NCBI GenBank assembly: GCA_014898415.1 | Contig: RCTD01000014.1 | Location: 496,001-560,000, forward strand | Direction: 5' to 3' | Source: Stromatinia cepivora | Taxonomy: Eukaryota; Ascomycota; Leotiomycetes; Helotiales; Sclerotiniaceae | Length of the DNA: 64,000 nucleotides | In this document: positions 24,228 to 35,989 of the stretch, in pieces | Layout of the letters: the number at the start of each line of letters is the position of its first letter | Numbering within the stretch: the stretch's first letter is position 1 | Program-made: the position numbers and the translations under genes | Notes under the pieces: generated by a model | Database searches by the model: none | The model's input: the letters and a program-made list of their open reading frames with translations, nothing else | Told to the model about the DNA's origin: nothing

Positions 24228-25085
24228 GGATAATATTATATTTAAATTATTTTAAACAACATTAATATCATTATTCATGATATTTTTGGGAATCTGAATC
24301 ATTATATTTATATAAGAATATTATAAATAAAAAATCACAATTTAAAATTTATTATTTTATTTATTATTTTATTTATTATTTTATTTATTATTATTTATAT
24401 AAATATTATCCCTATTATCAAATTTTTATATCTAATTTTGTTATTCAATTTTTTTATTATTATTCTATTATATATTTATTTATATTATATTATTTTTATT
24501 ATTACTAAAAATATAATTATAAGAATTAGATTTCTTATTTTATATTTAAAAATTTAATTTTAATCATCTTTCTTCATTAATAAATTAAATTTATTATTCA
24601 ATTATAAATTCTTTTATTTTTATTAATTATACTTTAAATCTATTATCATTTATTATATCAATATCATATAAAATAAATTCATTTTTCCAGAATTCTTATC
24701 TATATTATTATTAACAAAAAATTCTTATTCCATTTTCAATTTTCTCTATATCTCAAATAATAAAATTTTATATCAAATTAAAGATACTTAACACTTTTTA
24801 ATCTTCATTTCATTTTATAATACAACCCCTCTATTTCTTATTAAAAAAATATTTTTCTACAAATTACTTGTTAATCGAATTTTGTTTATATTTTTATTTT
24901 TATATTTTATATATTTTTATAATTACTAATTACAATATATACCTAAATTTAGAACTTTTATATATCCATCTAAATTCTAGTATTGTTTTCCAATTTCATA
25001 AAAGATATATATATTACTATTATTTTATAACTTTTTCAAATTATATTTTGTTGTTTTTTGTTTTAATTTTTTATTTGATTTGATC
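24228..25085. repeat. AT-rich degenerate block
   Basis: About 0.85 kb made almost wholly of A and T, with TTTATTATTTTA-type direct repeats at 24,345-24,405. No coding frame makes sense. Composition is what heavily RIP-mutated repeats show, but no recognisable element remains. Confidence 0.7.
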
Positions 25086-26373
25086 TCGCTGTCGATATAT
25101 AATCTCGCTTCCGTCTTAAGTTTCAATTCATTCTATTTTCATATAATATGACTTATATATTCTTGTATTTGAGCTCAATAAGCCACATATAGTCTTTACT
25201 AATTTTGTATTTGGATAAAGTTCCTATAGATTATATTAGTTCACCACAACAATTTGATACAAAATCAAAGTATATAAGTTTGATAGTTTCAATATATGTA
25301 TCAATTGATCTAGTAAAGTAATTCACATTTGTATGATGGGATGGAGCTCGATCAATCACGATGTCGAGTACTACCACCACCACCATTGATCAGAAGAATT
25401 AATTTTCTGGCACTGCACACTTCTATAAGAACGGTGATAATACTCAGAAGATTGATTGTGCGTTCCCCTCTAATCTCGCTGCATTGTAATAGAATGCATA
25501 TCTAGTCGCACTTTCCTTTATGCAGCCATTCTCCCCAGGTTCCGCCATCAACAATATTTTCCCTTTCCCTAGATGTAACTAACCCTCTCAAGCAGCGAGA
25601 ACCCCGCGGCCTCCGCTCCAAAAGACCCCAAAAGCCTCCGCTCCTACCACTGCTTAAAATCTCGCAAATTTTCATCCGTCAATACTTTCCTCGACCACGA
25701 AAGATTCCTCTCGAATATGTGGTCAGTATGTGGTCGATGTACATGATAAAAACCTTGCGATCGCATATGACGTGGGCTTAGTACACTTGAGTGACTTGCC
25801 AAAATTACGGTATTCAAATCATCCGCCTTAGGGTCCAAGCTCAATGATGCTATTCAAAGTGTTAGACCTACTACGGAAACTATTGGTAAATATCTAATGT
25901 ACTAGCAGCTGACAGGATCAGTTTTGTTCTATTAACTCCTGCTTTCACCGACCCGACAACACTGGCAGATTGCCTGCTCATCATAGAAAAGTAGGCAAGA
26001 CTGTGAGAATCTGTTCCTGCTAATAATGCGAATGTTTCCGATAAAGAAGTCGAGTGCAAGAACTAGTCGAAAGAGGATATATTTCCATTGAATTCAAACT
26101 TAACAATGACTCAATCATGACCGCAGAATGTATGCTGCGAGAAAAGGTTCGTCTTCTACGTCATAGATAACGAGTTCTCATTCTCATAATGTCACCATCA
26201 AATCTAGATTCTCTCGCTCCAGATCATCGTAAGACTGACCCACACGCATAAGCCGAAACTTGAACACGAACCGTTTATAGAAGTAAGTAGGGAAGTTATC
26301 TGATTTATCTTTAGGGTACATCATCATCATAGATCAAGTTTTCAAGTACGATGAAGACATTTCTCCTGGCTGG
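25086..26373. other. Normal-composition island between AT-rich blocks
   Basis: About 1.3 kb with ordinary base composition, including a GC-rich stretch near 25,600-25,640. No gene was recognised; a 66-codon minus-strand frame (25,644-25,844) has no family resemblance. It is the insertion site of the hAT-like element. Confidence 0.5.
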
Positions 26374-26381
26374 ACTGTCGA

Positions 26382-26887
26382 TAGGCTGCGCAACGGTTAC
26401 CCGCGGGGCGGATAATGGTTCTGGTGGATAATCCGTGGATAATTCATTGACGGGACGAATAATTGAAGAATCTGAATAGGTATCCATAGATAATTAACGG
26501 ATTATCTATAAGTATTTATAGATATTCATTATTTATAAATTGATAAGTAATTTATATGGATTAATAGATATTCGTTTATTTTTGAAATTATTCTTATATT
26601 ATTATATTAATTTTTATATTAATCTTTATATTAATCTTTATAAATTATATAAATTATTTATAAATTATTTATAAATTATTTATTAATCTATAGATTATTT
26701 GTAGATAATTTATCAATTCATAAATAAATAAATAATTTGTAAATAATCCATGGATAATTTATATAAAACAGATTATTTTAAAATCTCAATAGATAATTTG
26801 CAAAGCGGATAATACCTTCAATGGATAATCCATGGGGCGGATTATCCGCGGGTACCCATGGGTTGCGGGTTATTTCTGCGCAGCCTA
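26382..26887. mobile_element. hAT-like MITE with 8-bp target duplication
   Basis: 506-bp non-coding element. Its ends are perfect 11-bp inverted repeats, TAGGCTGCGCA at the left and TGCGCAGCCTA at the right, continued by an imperfect ACCCGCGG/CCGCGGGT arm. The flanks are an exact 8-bp direct repeat, ACTGTCGA, at 26374-26381 and 26888-26895. An 8-bp duplication plus short TIRs is the signature of hAT DNA transposons. The subterminal regions are full of GGATAAT/ATTATCC motifs, which could be transposase-binding sites. No transposase frame exists, so it is non-autonomous. Confidence 0.9.
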
Positions 26888-26945
26888 ACTGTCGAGTTTA
26901 CTTTTAGTAGAGATCGAGAATCCACACCAAGCCTTAGTATCAATT

Positions 26946-26981
26946 ATGGTTGCGTTGAACTAAGAACTTGAACGCAACCAT
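26946..26981. repeat. 11-bp perfect inverted repeat
   Basis: ATGGTTGCGTT (26946-26956) and AACGCAACCAT (26971-26981) face each other across 14 bases. TAGTATCAAT occurs as a direct repeat on both sides, so this may be a tiny insertion or a remnant. Confidence 0.7.
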
Positions 26982-27241
26982 GCCGTAGTATCAATGTTGA
27001 TTACTCCGATTTGGCTTGATGTATGATTGTATCGATAAGTCCCCTACTCTACATTCCGGCTACCCCCCCCATTCCGGCCACCTTAAAAATCATATTGCTA
27101 TAATAATATTTAATTTTTAAATCTTAATAATTCAATAATTATTATATTAATTGATCCGAAATTTTAATATTATTTTAATTATATTATAAAGAAATCATAT
27201 ATCGAAGATAATATTGTAATAGTATTAAATATAATCGCAAT

Positions 27242-27426
27242 TGTGAGAATAAAGAATCGGTTAATATTCGAATAACAATAGGTTTGGTTTTAGAATCAAA
27301 ACTTTTCATTACTTTCTTCAATTGTTTTAAAGAATTCTCTATCTATATAAATAAAAACTCTTCAAACTAATATATAATTCAATTCGTTTTCGATTAGCCT
27401 TTGTTTTATAATTAAGGTTTGTAATA
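27242..27426 (+). repeat. F-family LTR, left copy
   Basis: 185 bp, heavily transition-mutated. Aligned with the solo copy at 40,357, a 20-base stretch beginning TTC near its middle differs at seven positions, all C-to-T or G-to-A. Confidence 0.8.
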
Positions 27427-27822
27427 GAGCTCTTCTTTTCGAAACTTTCGTTTTCGAAAGTTTTTGATATTGAAATGAAATTATTTAAATTGAAATATTC
27501 AATCAAAACTAATATCATTCGATATTGTATTATATATCTTTTCGTAAAACTAGTATAAATCTATTGATATTGTATTATATACCTTTTCGTAGAATTATTA
27601 TAGATCTATCGAAACTCTTTCAATTTTTCCAAATTTCATTAATTTCTATAATAATGAAATTATAATATTTATATTTTCATTTTATGAAATTTAGTATCTT
27701 TACTTCTTTGAAAACTCTTTAATATTATTTAAAAATCTTTATATATATATATTCAATTTCGATCTATTTTCATTTTGATTTTGATATGATTTCGATAAAT
27801 ATGCTTTCGATGCGTATATTTT

Positions 27823-28104
27823 TGTCACGAATCGTGAACCACAGGAGGCTAATCACGTGATACCTCTTATCTCCCATATCAATTGATGAGCTGATCGTCT
27901 GTGTACATACATTACGATTTATACGATTTAGTATGGTAAAATAATGATCCTAATAATGTATGTATACAGTTCTACAATTCATATATGGGTATTTGTATAT
28001 ATATATATCTAATCGTTTTTTATGAGCTATAGTTCTTTAGTTGTAGATTCTAAGGAATATAATTGATTTTGTTTATTTAGCTTTATTATAGCTTTTATAT
28101 ATCA
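27823..28104 (+). repeat. 5' LTR of copy B
   Basis: Begins TGTCACGAATCGTGAACCAC and runs about 282 bp to a degenerate end (ATATCATA where related LTRs read ACATTACA or GCGTCACA). Confidence 0.88.
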
Positions 28105-28877
28105 TATTATCTACAATTCATTTATAAATATTTGGTTATCTAATGGCTTCTTAAATGAACTTTTACAAATATTATATCCAAAAAAAAAAATCTATTCTGA
28201 TTTAATCGATGAAGATATAAAACCCTTTTAGAAATATACCACTATTTTTACAATATAACAAATTCCTTCTTTTGTATATTCCGAATCTTTGAAAACCTAT
28301 TCTGAGGAACTCTTTCCTTCTTTTTAATTATTTCAATAATCTTTCAAAGAAAATAGGAATATAGATTTAGATAATATTATTATTGGAAAAAAGAAAACTA
28401 ATAAAAAGAAGATTTCAGTATATAAAATCGATGTTTTCAATGATTTAAATATTTCTTTCGATTTATTATTATAATTATAAGATTTTTATATAATAATTAT
28501 AAATTTGAAAGAAGAAAATCGATAATTGAAAATTATAATGATAATAAGTTTTGCAATAATATAATTTCCTTTTGAACTCTAAATAATATTTATATAAGTA
28601 TTTAGATTAATAATAATATTTGGGATTCTTTTTATTTCTTTAATTATGTCAGAATCACAAATGGTAAAGAATCAATTAGTCCTAAAACAACTATAAAACT
28701 TTTCATTATCCTTTTCTAATTAAGAGAACCTTTTTTTTTTAAATCCAATAAAGAATGATATCGAAACGATAACAAACTGTTGATTATATATTAGAGTTTA
28801 ATAAATGCAGAGATTTTACAGAGTTTTCTAATCAATCGACAGCAGACCGCCGGTTGTACGTTTGCCTTTAACAATAA

Positions 28878-29159
28878 TGTCACGAATCGTGAACCACAGG
28901 AGGCTAATCACATGATACCTCTTATCTCCTATATCAATTTATGAGCTGATCATCTGTATATATGCGTTATGAATCATACGATTTAATATAGTAAAATAGT
29001 AATCCTAATAATGTATATGTACAACTTTGTAATCTACAAATAGGTATTTATGTATATATATCTAGTCGTTCTTTATAAGCCATAATTCTTCAATTGTAAA
29101 TTCTAAAGAATATAATTGACCCTGTTTATTCAGCTCTACTACAGCTTTTGTACATTACA
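28878..29159 (+). repeat. 5' LTR of copy A
   Basis: 282 bp, TGTCACGAATCG...TACATTACA. The downstream 29,160-29,720 is nearly collinear with 28,105-28,700, confirming that A and B are copies of one family. Confidence 0.93.
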
Positions 29160-29729
29160 TTATCTACAACTCATTTACAAATATCCGATCATCTAATGGC
29201 CTCCCAAATAATACCTCACTTTAATAATACTTTCTTAAGTAAACTTTTATAAACATTACACCCAAAGGAAGAAGATCTATTCTGATCTAATCGATAAAGA
29301 TATAAACACTTTTAAAAGTGTATCATTACTTTCATAATACAACGAACTCCTTCTCCCATATACTCCAAATCTTCGAAAGTATATTCTGAGGAATCCTTTC
29401 CTTCTCCTTAATTATTTTAATAATCTTTCGAAGAAAATATAAATACAGAATTGGATAACATTATTATTAGAAGAAAGAAGACTAGTAAAAAAAAGATTCT
29501 AATATATAAAGCCGATATTTTCAACAATTCAATTGCTTCTTCCAAATCATTATTATAATTATAAGATCTTTATACAATAATTATAAATTTGAAAAAGAAG
29601 AATCGATAATTGAAAATTATAATGATAACGAATTTTACAATAATATAACCTTCTTTTGAACCCCAAATAATGTTTATATAGATATCCAGATCAATAACAG
29701 TATCTAAGATTCTCCTTATTTTTTCAATC

Positions 29730-32700
29730 GAAATTCAAGGACCTTCATCTAAGCAAACCCGAAGATCCCGAAGTCAGAGGAAGAAAACTTTGATCAGACG
29801 ATTTGATCATTCGGGGCCTTCCGATAAGTCTTCTTCTCTTTCAGAAAGTGACGATCCATCTAATAATTAGGGATCCCTTTATTCAAGAAACCAACCTAAT
29901 CGATCAAGATTGTATTCCTGTATTAATCACAATTTGCAGCAAGATATATATATACCAAAACCTACAAATCTTATTATTAAATTTAATGATAATATTGAAT
30001 TTAAAATTAATTTGTAGTAATTATTGATTATAGAATAACTCGAGTTATATATTATATTATTTAAAAATGAAATGCAACGCTATGTATATATAATCGACCA
30101 AACCGAATCGAAAGTATAAATATATTATCATACTTTTTATATACAAATACCCCGATTTACAATATTCGAATTGATCAAACAATTTATAACGATCTATCGG
30201 AACCCAGCCGAAATTGATAATGCTCATTCTCAATACAAAATATGGATTATGCTTAATACAATTCAATATAGCAACTTCTTAGAATAATATAGAAAGTTCA
30301 GATTATTTGCTACTCAAACAAAGATTATCGATAATAAAGTTCTATTCAAGGATCTCGAATAAAAGATTTCCGATTTTCTCTTACAAATAGTAATAATATC
30401 CATCAAGGATTATAAGATTACAAAAGAATTCGCGAATATACTTATTAGAATAAATCAAAACGAAGTTTCATTATAAAAACGAAACCAATATTATATTAAT
30501 CAAGAAACCTTTGTAATTATTTGTAAATCAATAACTATTACAAATCCCTTACAATCCTTTCGGAATTCTAATAATTCCAATTTTGGAACCTTTATATTCC
30601 CGAAATCGTTTCCATTCCAGAATACTCTTTTCAGATATATTGGCCTTACTATACTTAATAACTATTCGAATTTCAAATACTTATTGCTCTTTCCCTTTTC
30701 TGAAATAGTATATACATTAATGTCTTGTATTGATAACCTTAATAAGATTGAGATGGTATAAAAAGAAACAGAAGAATTCGAAGAATATTGAGATGCCAAA
30801 AAAGACTTCAATTCAGAAACTATAATTGAAATTATATAGAATATCCGTTTAAAAGAAAAAAAGCGTTTAAAACTAAATATTTAGATTCTATCTCCATTCT
30901 AAACGTTATACAGAATATAAGATTTCTTAATTTAATCAAACTTATAGAAGGAAAAGTATTCATCTTTTCCTACAACTTTTCGAAAAATGATTACATTTAT
31001 TGATTAAAAGCACTCATTGATTCTAAAGCAAATGAATTCGTTTTTATTAATATTATACTCTTTATTTATTTATTTCCTATATTTAAATCAAGAATTATAT
31101 TATTTGAAGTTTCAATTGAAGTTAAAGAGTATAATGATATACAAGGTTATACTATTATTTATTTTATATTCCTTAATTTAATGGTTGATAATTATGAACA
31201 ATCTTTTATCCCTTTCCTTATTATTGAATTAGGGAGTTATAGTATTATTTTAGATAGACTTTGATTATTAGAGATTCGAACAAAGTTCGATTATTTCAAT
31301 CAATATTTCGAATAGTCTAAAAAAAGATCTTGTATTATCTTCTATTCGAATAATCTTTTTATTATTTAATCATTCTTTTATAAATAGAAGATCGATCAAT
31401 TAATTTAAGATAACTAATTCAAAGAATATTGGAATCGAAGAGATTCACAATTGAGCAGATCAATCATAATTGATAATGTACAACAAGAACCTTTAAATAT
31501 AAATACAATACAGATTTTTATTGAAAAAAAAGAAGTTCTGATTCCTTTCAAATTCAATTTATTTTTTTCCCAATTAATTATACCATTATTACAAATCTAC
31601 AAATACCTCTTCTATATATCACCCGAAATCCTTGATCTATATATATTCAAACTTAATAAATTCCAATTAGAATATAAAAAAGATAAACAAATTGAACTCT
31701 TTATTATTACTTTGAAAAAACTCGATAATATAATAAATTCTTAACAAAACAAATAATATATAAAAGAAAGAATATTGGTTGCCTTAACCGAATTCAAGAA
31801 TACAAAAATTCGAAAGAAATTCGATTGAGTATTAACTAAAATCGATTCAGAATCTAAAATACTATTTGAATATCGATAATATTATCGAGCCTTTTCCAAA
31901 TATGAATCAAATATCTTGCCTTTTAATCAATCTTATAATTATAAAATCATATTAGAAGATAAAGGAGAATAAGTTTTACATTACAATCCGCTTTATAAAA
32001 TATCCTTAGAATAATTGGAAATCGTTAAAGAATATATTATAGATAATCTCAACAAAAGTTTTATTAAATTCAATCAAATCTTTTATATTATATTCATCCT
32101 ATTCATCAAGAAACCTAATGGTAATTTGAGATTCTATATAAACTTCAAATTATTGAATTCCTTAATATATAAGGATCGGTATTCCTTCCCTTTAATCAAC
32201 AAAACGCTTTTTTAGTTTTTCAATATTAAGATCTTTATCAAACTCGATATTCATCAAACTTTCTATTATATAAAAATAGATTCTGCTTCGGAAAAGTATA
32301 TTATTTTTCAAATCTAATATAGATTATACAAATACAAGGTTGTATTATTCGGATTAACGAATAATTTTATAATCTATCAGTATTATATGAATAATATTCT
32401 ATTCAATTATTTAAATATTTTTTATACAATATACTTTGATAATATTTTAATCTATTTCGAGAACAAAGAAGAACACCAAACTCATATTAAACTAATTCTC
32501 GAATGATTAAAAACCATTAATTTACAAACAGATCTCAAGAAATACGAATTCAATATTATATATATCAAATACTTGGATTTTATTATCTCTATTAAAGAAA
32601 TAAAAATAGATCCTAAAAAAATTGAGGTAATTGAGAACTGGATCTTTTTGATAACAATGAAAGGGATCCAATCATTCTTTGGTTTTTGTAATTTTTATTG

Positions 32701-34860
32701 ATAATTCATTAAGGATTACAATATAATAACGAAACCTTTCAACGAACTTATTAAAACAAATATTAAATTCGTATTCAATAAAGTATACTAAAACATATTC
32801 AATATCTTGAAGAAAAAGCTTATCTCCATTCCGCTTTTATAACATTATAATCACCGACTCCCCTATATATTCGAAATAAACATATCTGATAAAATAATTA
32901 CTAATATATTATCACAACAGTATAACAAAGATTAGTTTCCTGTAGCTTATTTCTCCAAAATCATAATTGCTATTGAATTGAATTACAAAGTTTATAACAA
33001 AGAAATACTATCAATCATTCGATCTCTTAATTATTAAAGAATGGAACTCATTAATTCATTATATAAAATCAAGGTTTATATTGACTATAAAACCTTCAAA
33101 TATTTCATAACTACTAAGATTCTCAACATCCAATAAACTCGCTAAACAGAAGTTCTAGCCGATTATAACTTCATCATTATATATCGCCTTGAAAAAGATA
33201 ACCCTTTCATTGATATCTTAATCTATCAGATCGACAAATTGGACCTTCAAAACTATACCAAGAAAAAGAATCGCCTTCAACAATTTATTAAAGATAATCA
33301 AGTTGATATCAAAATCATAAAAAAAGCTTTACAAAAACATCATCCAAACGAAACAATAATTATTAATATCGATTTAAGTAAAATCGCTTTTCGATTTGAT
33401 TTAGTTAATTATATCATCAAAACAAATAAAACTATAGATAACTTACTAACATTCAAAATACAAATTACTCAAAATCATAAATATATATTATTCCAAAATG
33501 ATCTTTTATTTTATAATAACCGTTTAATAATACCTGATATCAACAACCTTCGAATTTATCTGATTCATAAAACCCATAATTCCGTTTCCATTATTTATTT
33601 TAATACAAATAAAACCTATCTTTTATTATTTCAACAATATTATTGATCTAGAATACACAATACTATAACCAGATATATATATAATTATCATACTTACAAA
33701 TATAATTCTATTCTATATAATCATACTCCTGGTTTATTACATTCATTTTCAATTCCTAATCGAATATAATAATACATTATTATAGATTATTATAGTTTTA
33801 ATAAAGATAAATATAGATATAATAATATTTTAATCATTATTAATCGATTAATAAAGCAAGCTATCTTTATACTTTATCACAAATCAATCGATACTCGAAT
33901 TTAAGTACAATTATATCTCTATTATATATATCAATATTATAATCCCCTTAACATTATAATATCAAATCGCGGCCCCCAATTCATATTATAATTTTGAAAG
34001 GAATTCAGCCAAATCCTAGAAACCGATCTTAAACTATTCATTGCTCATTATCCCTAAACCAATGATCAAACTGAGATCTATAATCAATACTTTTAACAAT
34101 AATTAAAACCATTTATTAGTTATTATCAAAACGATTAATCAGAATTCCTATCTATAATGAATTACACGCAATTTACTCTTCTATACAACTCCTTAGAAGG
34201 GCTCGCACTCTACGAAACCCTATACAGGCATACACCGAAACATGCATGAAAATGGAAGGAAGACATTAATAAGCCAACAAACGATATAAATATGCATGAT
34301 GCCCGTATATACGCAGAACGCAATAGATTAGCTCTCATATAAGCGAAAGAAGGCTTATTGTATGCCCAAGCCAAGATATCGAAATCCATGAATACTTATT
34401 AGTGTAAAATCGATTTCGATATCGGAGATTATATATAATTTAATATAAAGAATTATTCTACTTAAAGATTATCCAAAAAACTGGACTTTCTAATTCAAGG
34501 AAGATTCAAGATCATTAATCGATCTAGGAGTTCTTTTAAATTCAAATTTCCGATTACAATGAAAATTCATTCTGTTTTCCCTTCAGATCGATTATATAAA
34601 GTATATAATAATTCTTTTCCTAATTAAATATTCGAATTATTTCCGTTTATTAATATAATTGATAATTCGGAATAGAAAATAGAGAAGGTTTTAGTAATAA
34701 AAAAAGCATGAAAAACCCTATTGTACAGAATCTCATAACTTAATAATAATATTGATTTTATTTGATATCCTATTTCAGATCTTAAAACATTATTGTACCT
34801 TCTACATGATTTTCATTTGGTCAATCCAATATTATCTGATCCTTTTAATCGATTAATTGA
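29730..34860 (+). pseudogene. Degraded gag-pol of copy A
   Basis: Recognisable in order: a gag-like region (29,730-30,960) without a visible zinc knuckle; a protease remnant near 31,015, where the expected D-S-G reads DSK in a LIDSKANEFVFIN context; reverse transcriptase from 32,015 with FIKKPNGNLRFYINFKLLN and, at about 32,436-32,460, YFDNILIYF where the family has YxDDILI. RNase H-like sequence lies near 32,860-33,220. Integrase runs from about 33,240, with SNRGPQFI where SDRGPQF is expected, a DQTE segment near 34,065, and a C-terminal YPISDLK...LLHDFHLVNP tail of the chromodomain-like type near 34,760. Many stops; no function possible. Confidence 0.85.
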
Positions 34861-35623
34861 TTAAATAAAGTTCTATGAAAGTGGAGAGGATAATTATAAT
34901 TATATGGATGACGATTTATTTATGAAATCAAAGAAAAGAAAAGTGTTCTTCAATAAAACAGACTAGATGTTATAATTTTATAATGATGTGTATATATACG
35001 ATTGTAAAAAGATCGAAAACTCATACAAATTCGAGGGAATTTGATCGTATATATATATAACCCGAGCTCTATACAATAGACAAACTATCATCACCAAGAT
35101 AATATAAAAGCAATATATTTCAAAAAACTTATGCTTATAATTATTTCAAAAATCATGCAAAAGGAAGCTTGAATATAGTAAAAACGAAATATAATATCAT
35201 CTTTATCGATTTCGTTCAATTTAATTGATTTGATCAATTTGGTCGATTAATTTGGTCGATTTCGGAATTGACCATATTAACCATCCATTATTACTATATT
35301 ATAATTCAACCTTCTTCCCTTTTTCTATTAAAACTTTTTTCTTTCAAAAATTCCCTAAATCAAGAAAAATATGAATCAATATTAATTTAACCAATTGATG
35401 AACGATTTGAACGATTTGATTAATTTATTTGTTATTTTGGTCAATTTGGTTGATTAATTTGGTTAATTTGGTCAATTTCCAGTAAATTGATCAAATCAAT
35501 CAAAATGATCAATCTAATTGATTTAGAGTTTATAAACCTTTACAAAATCTGGTTTCCGATGAAATAATAATGAAACAAAGGAATGAAATACTCAAGAACG
35601 AACTTTTCTGAAGGAAAAGATAA

Positions 35624-35905
35624 TGTTATAAATCGTGAACTATAGAAGACTAATTATATAATACCTTTTATCTCCTATATCAATTTATAAATTGATCATC
35701 TATATATATATATTACAAATCATACAATTTAATATAATAAAATGATAATCTTAATAACATATATATACAACCCCGCAACCTACAAATAAGTATTTGTATA
35801 TATATATCTAGTCGCTCTTTATAAGCTATAGTTCTTCAGTTATAGATTCTAAAGAACATAATTGACCCTGTTTATTTAGCTCTACTACGGCTCTTGTGCG
35901 TCACA
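35624..35905 (+). repeat. 3' LTR of copy A
   Basis: 282 bp, TGTTATAAATCG...CTTGTGCGTCACA, followed directly by the AATAA duplication. Confidence 0.93.
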
Positions 35906-35989
35906 AATAAAGCCACTTCCTTATAGAGATTCCTAACTTTACTAGCAACATCCTTCTAACAACCGTAACAAATTAAGAATTAAGGATCT

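Larger units (their letters stand above)
28878..35905 (+). mobile_element. Ty3/gypsy retrotransposon copy A, complete with LTRs and target duplication
   Basis: 7,028 bp from 5' LTR 28,878-29,159 to 3' LTR 35,624-35,905, each 282 bp. The flanks are an exact 5-bp duplication AATAA (28,873-28,877 and 35,906-35,910). It lies inside the 5' internal part of copy B, whose sequence resumes at 35,911 with collinear homology. A purine-rich AAGGAAAAGATAA precedes the 3' LTR. The internal order is gag-like, protease, reverse transcriptase, RNase H, integrase. Many stops interrupt the frames. Confidence 0.95.

Noticed and set aside
33239..33646. 135-codon plus-strand frame as an independent gene
   Set aside because: It is a surviving piece of the retrotransposon RNase H/integrase junction of copy A, collinear with broken frames on both sides.
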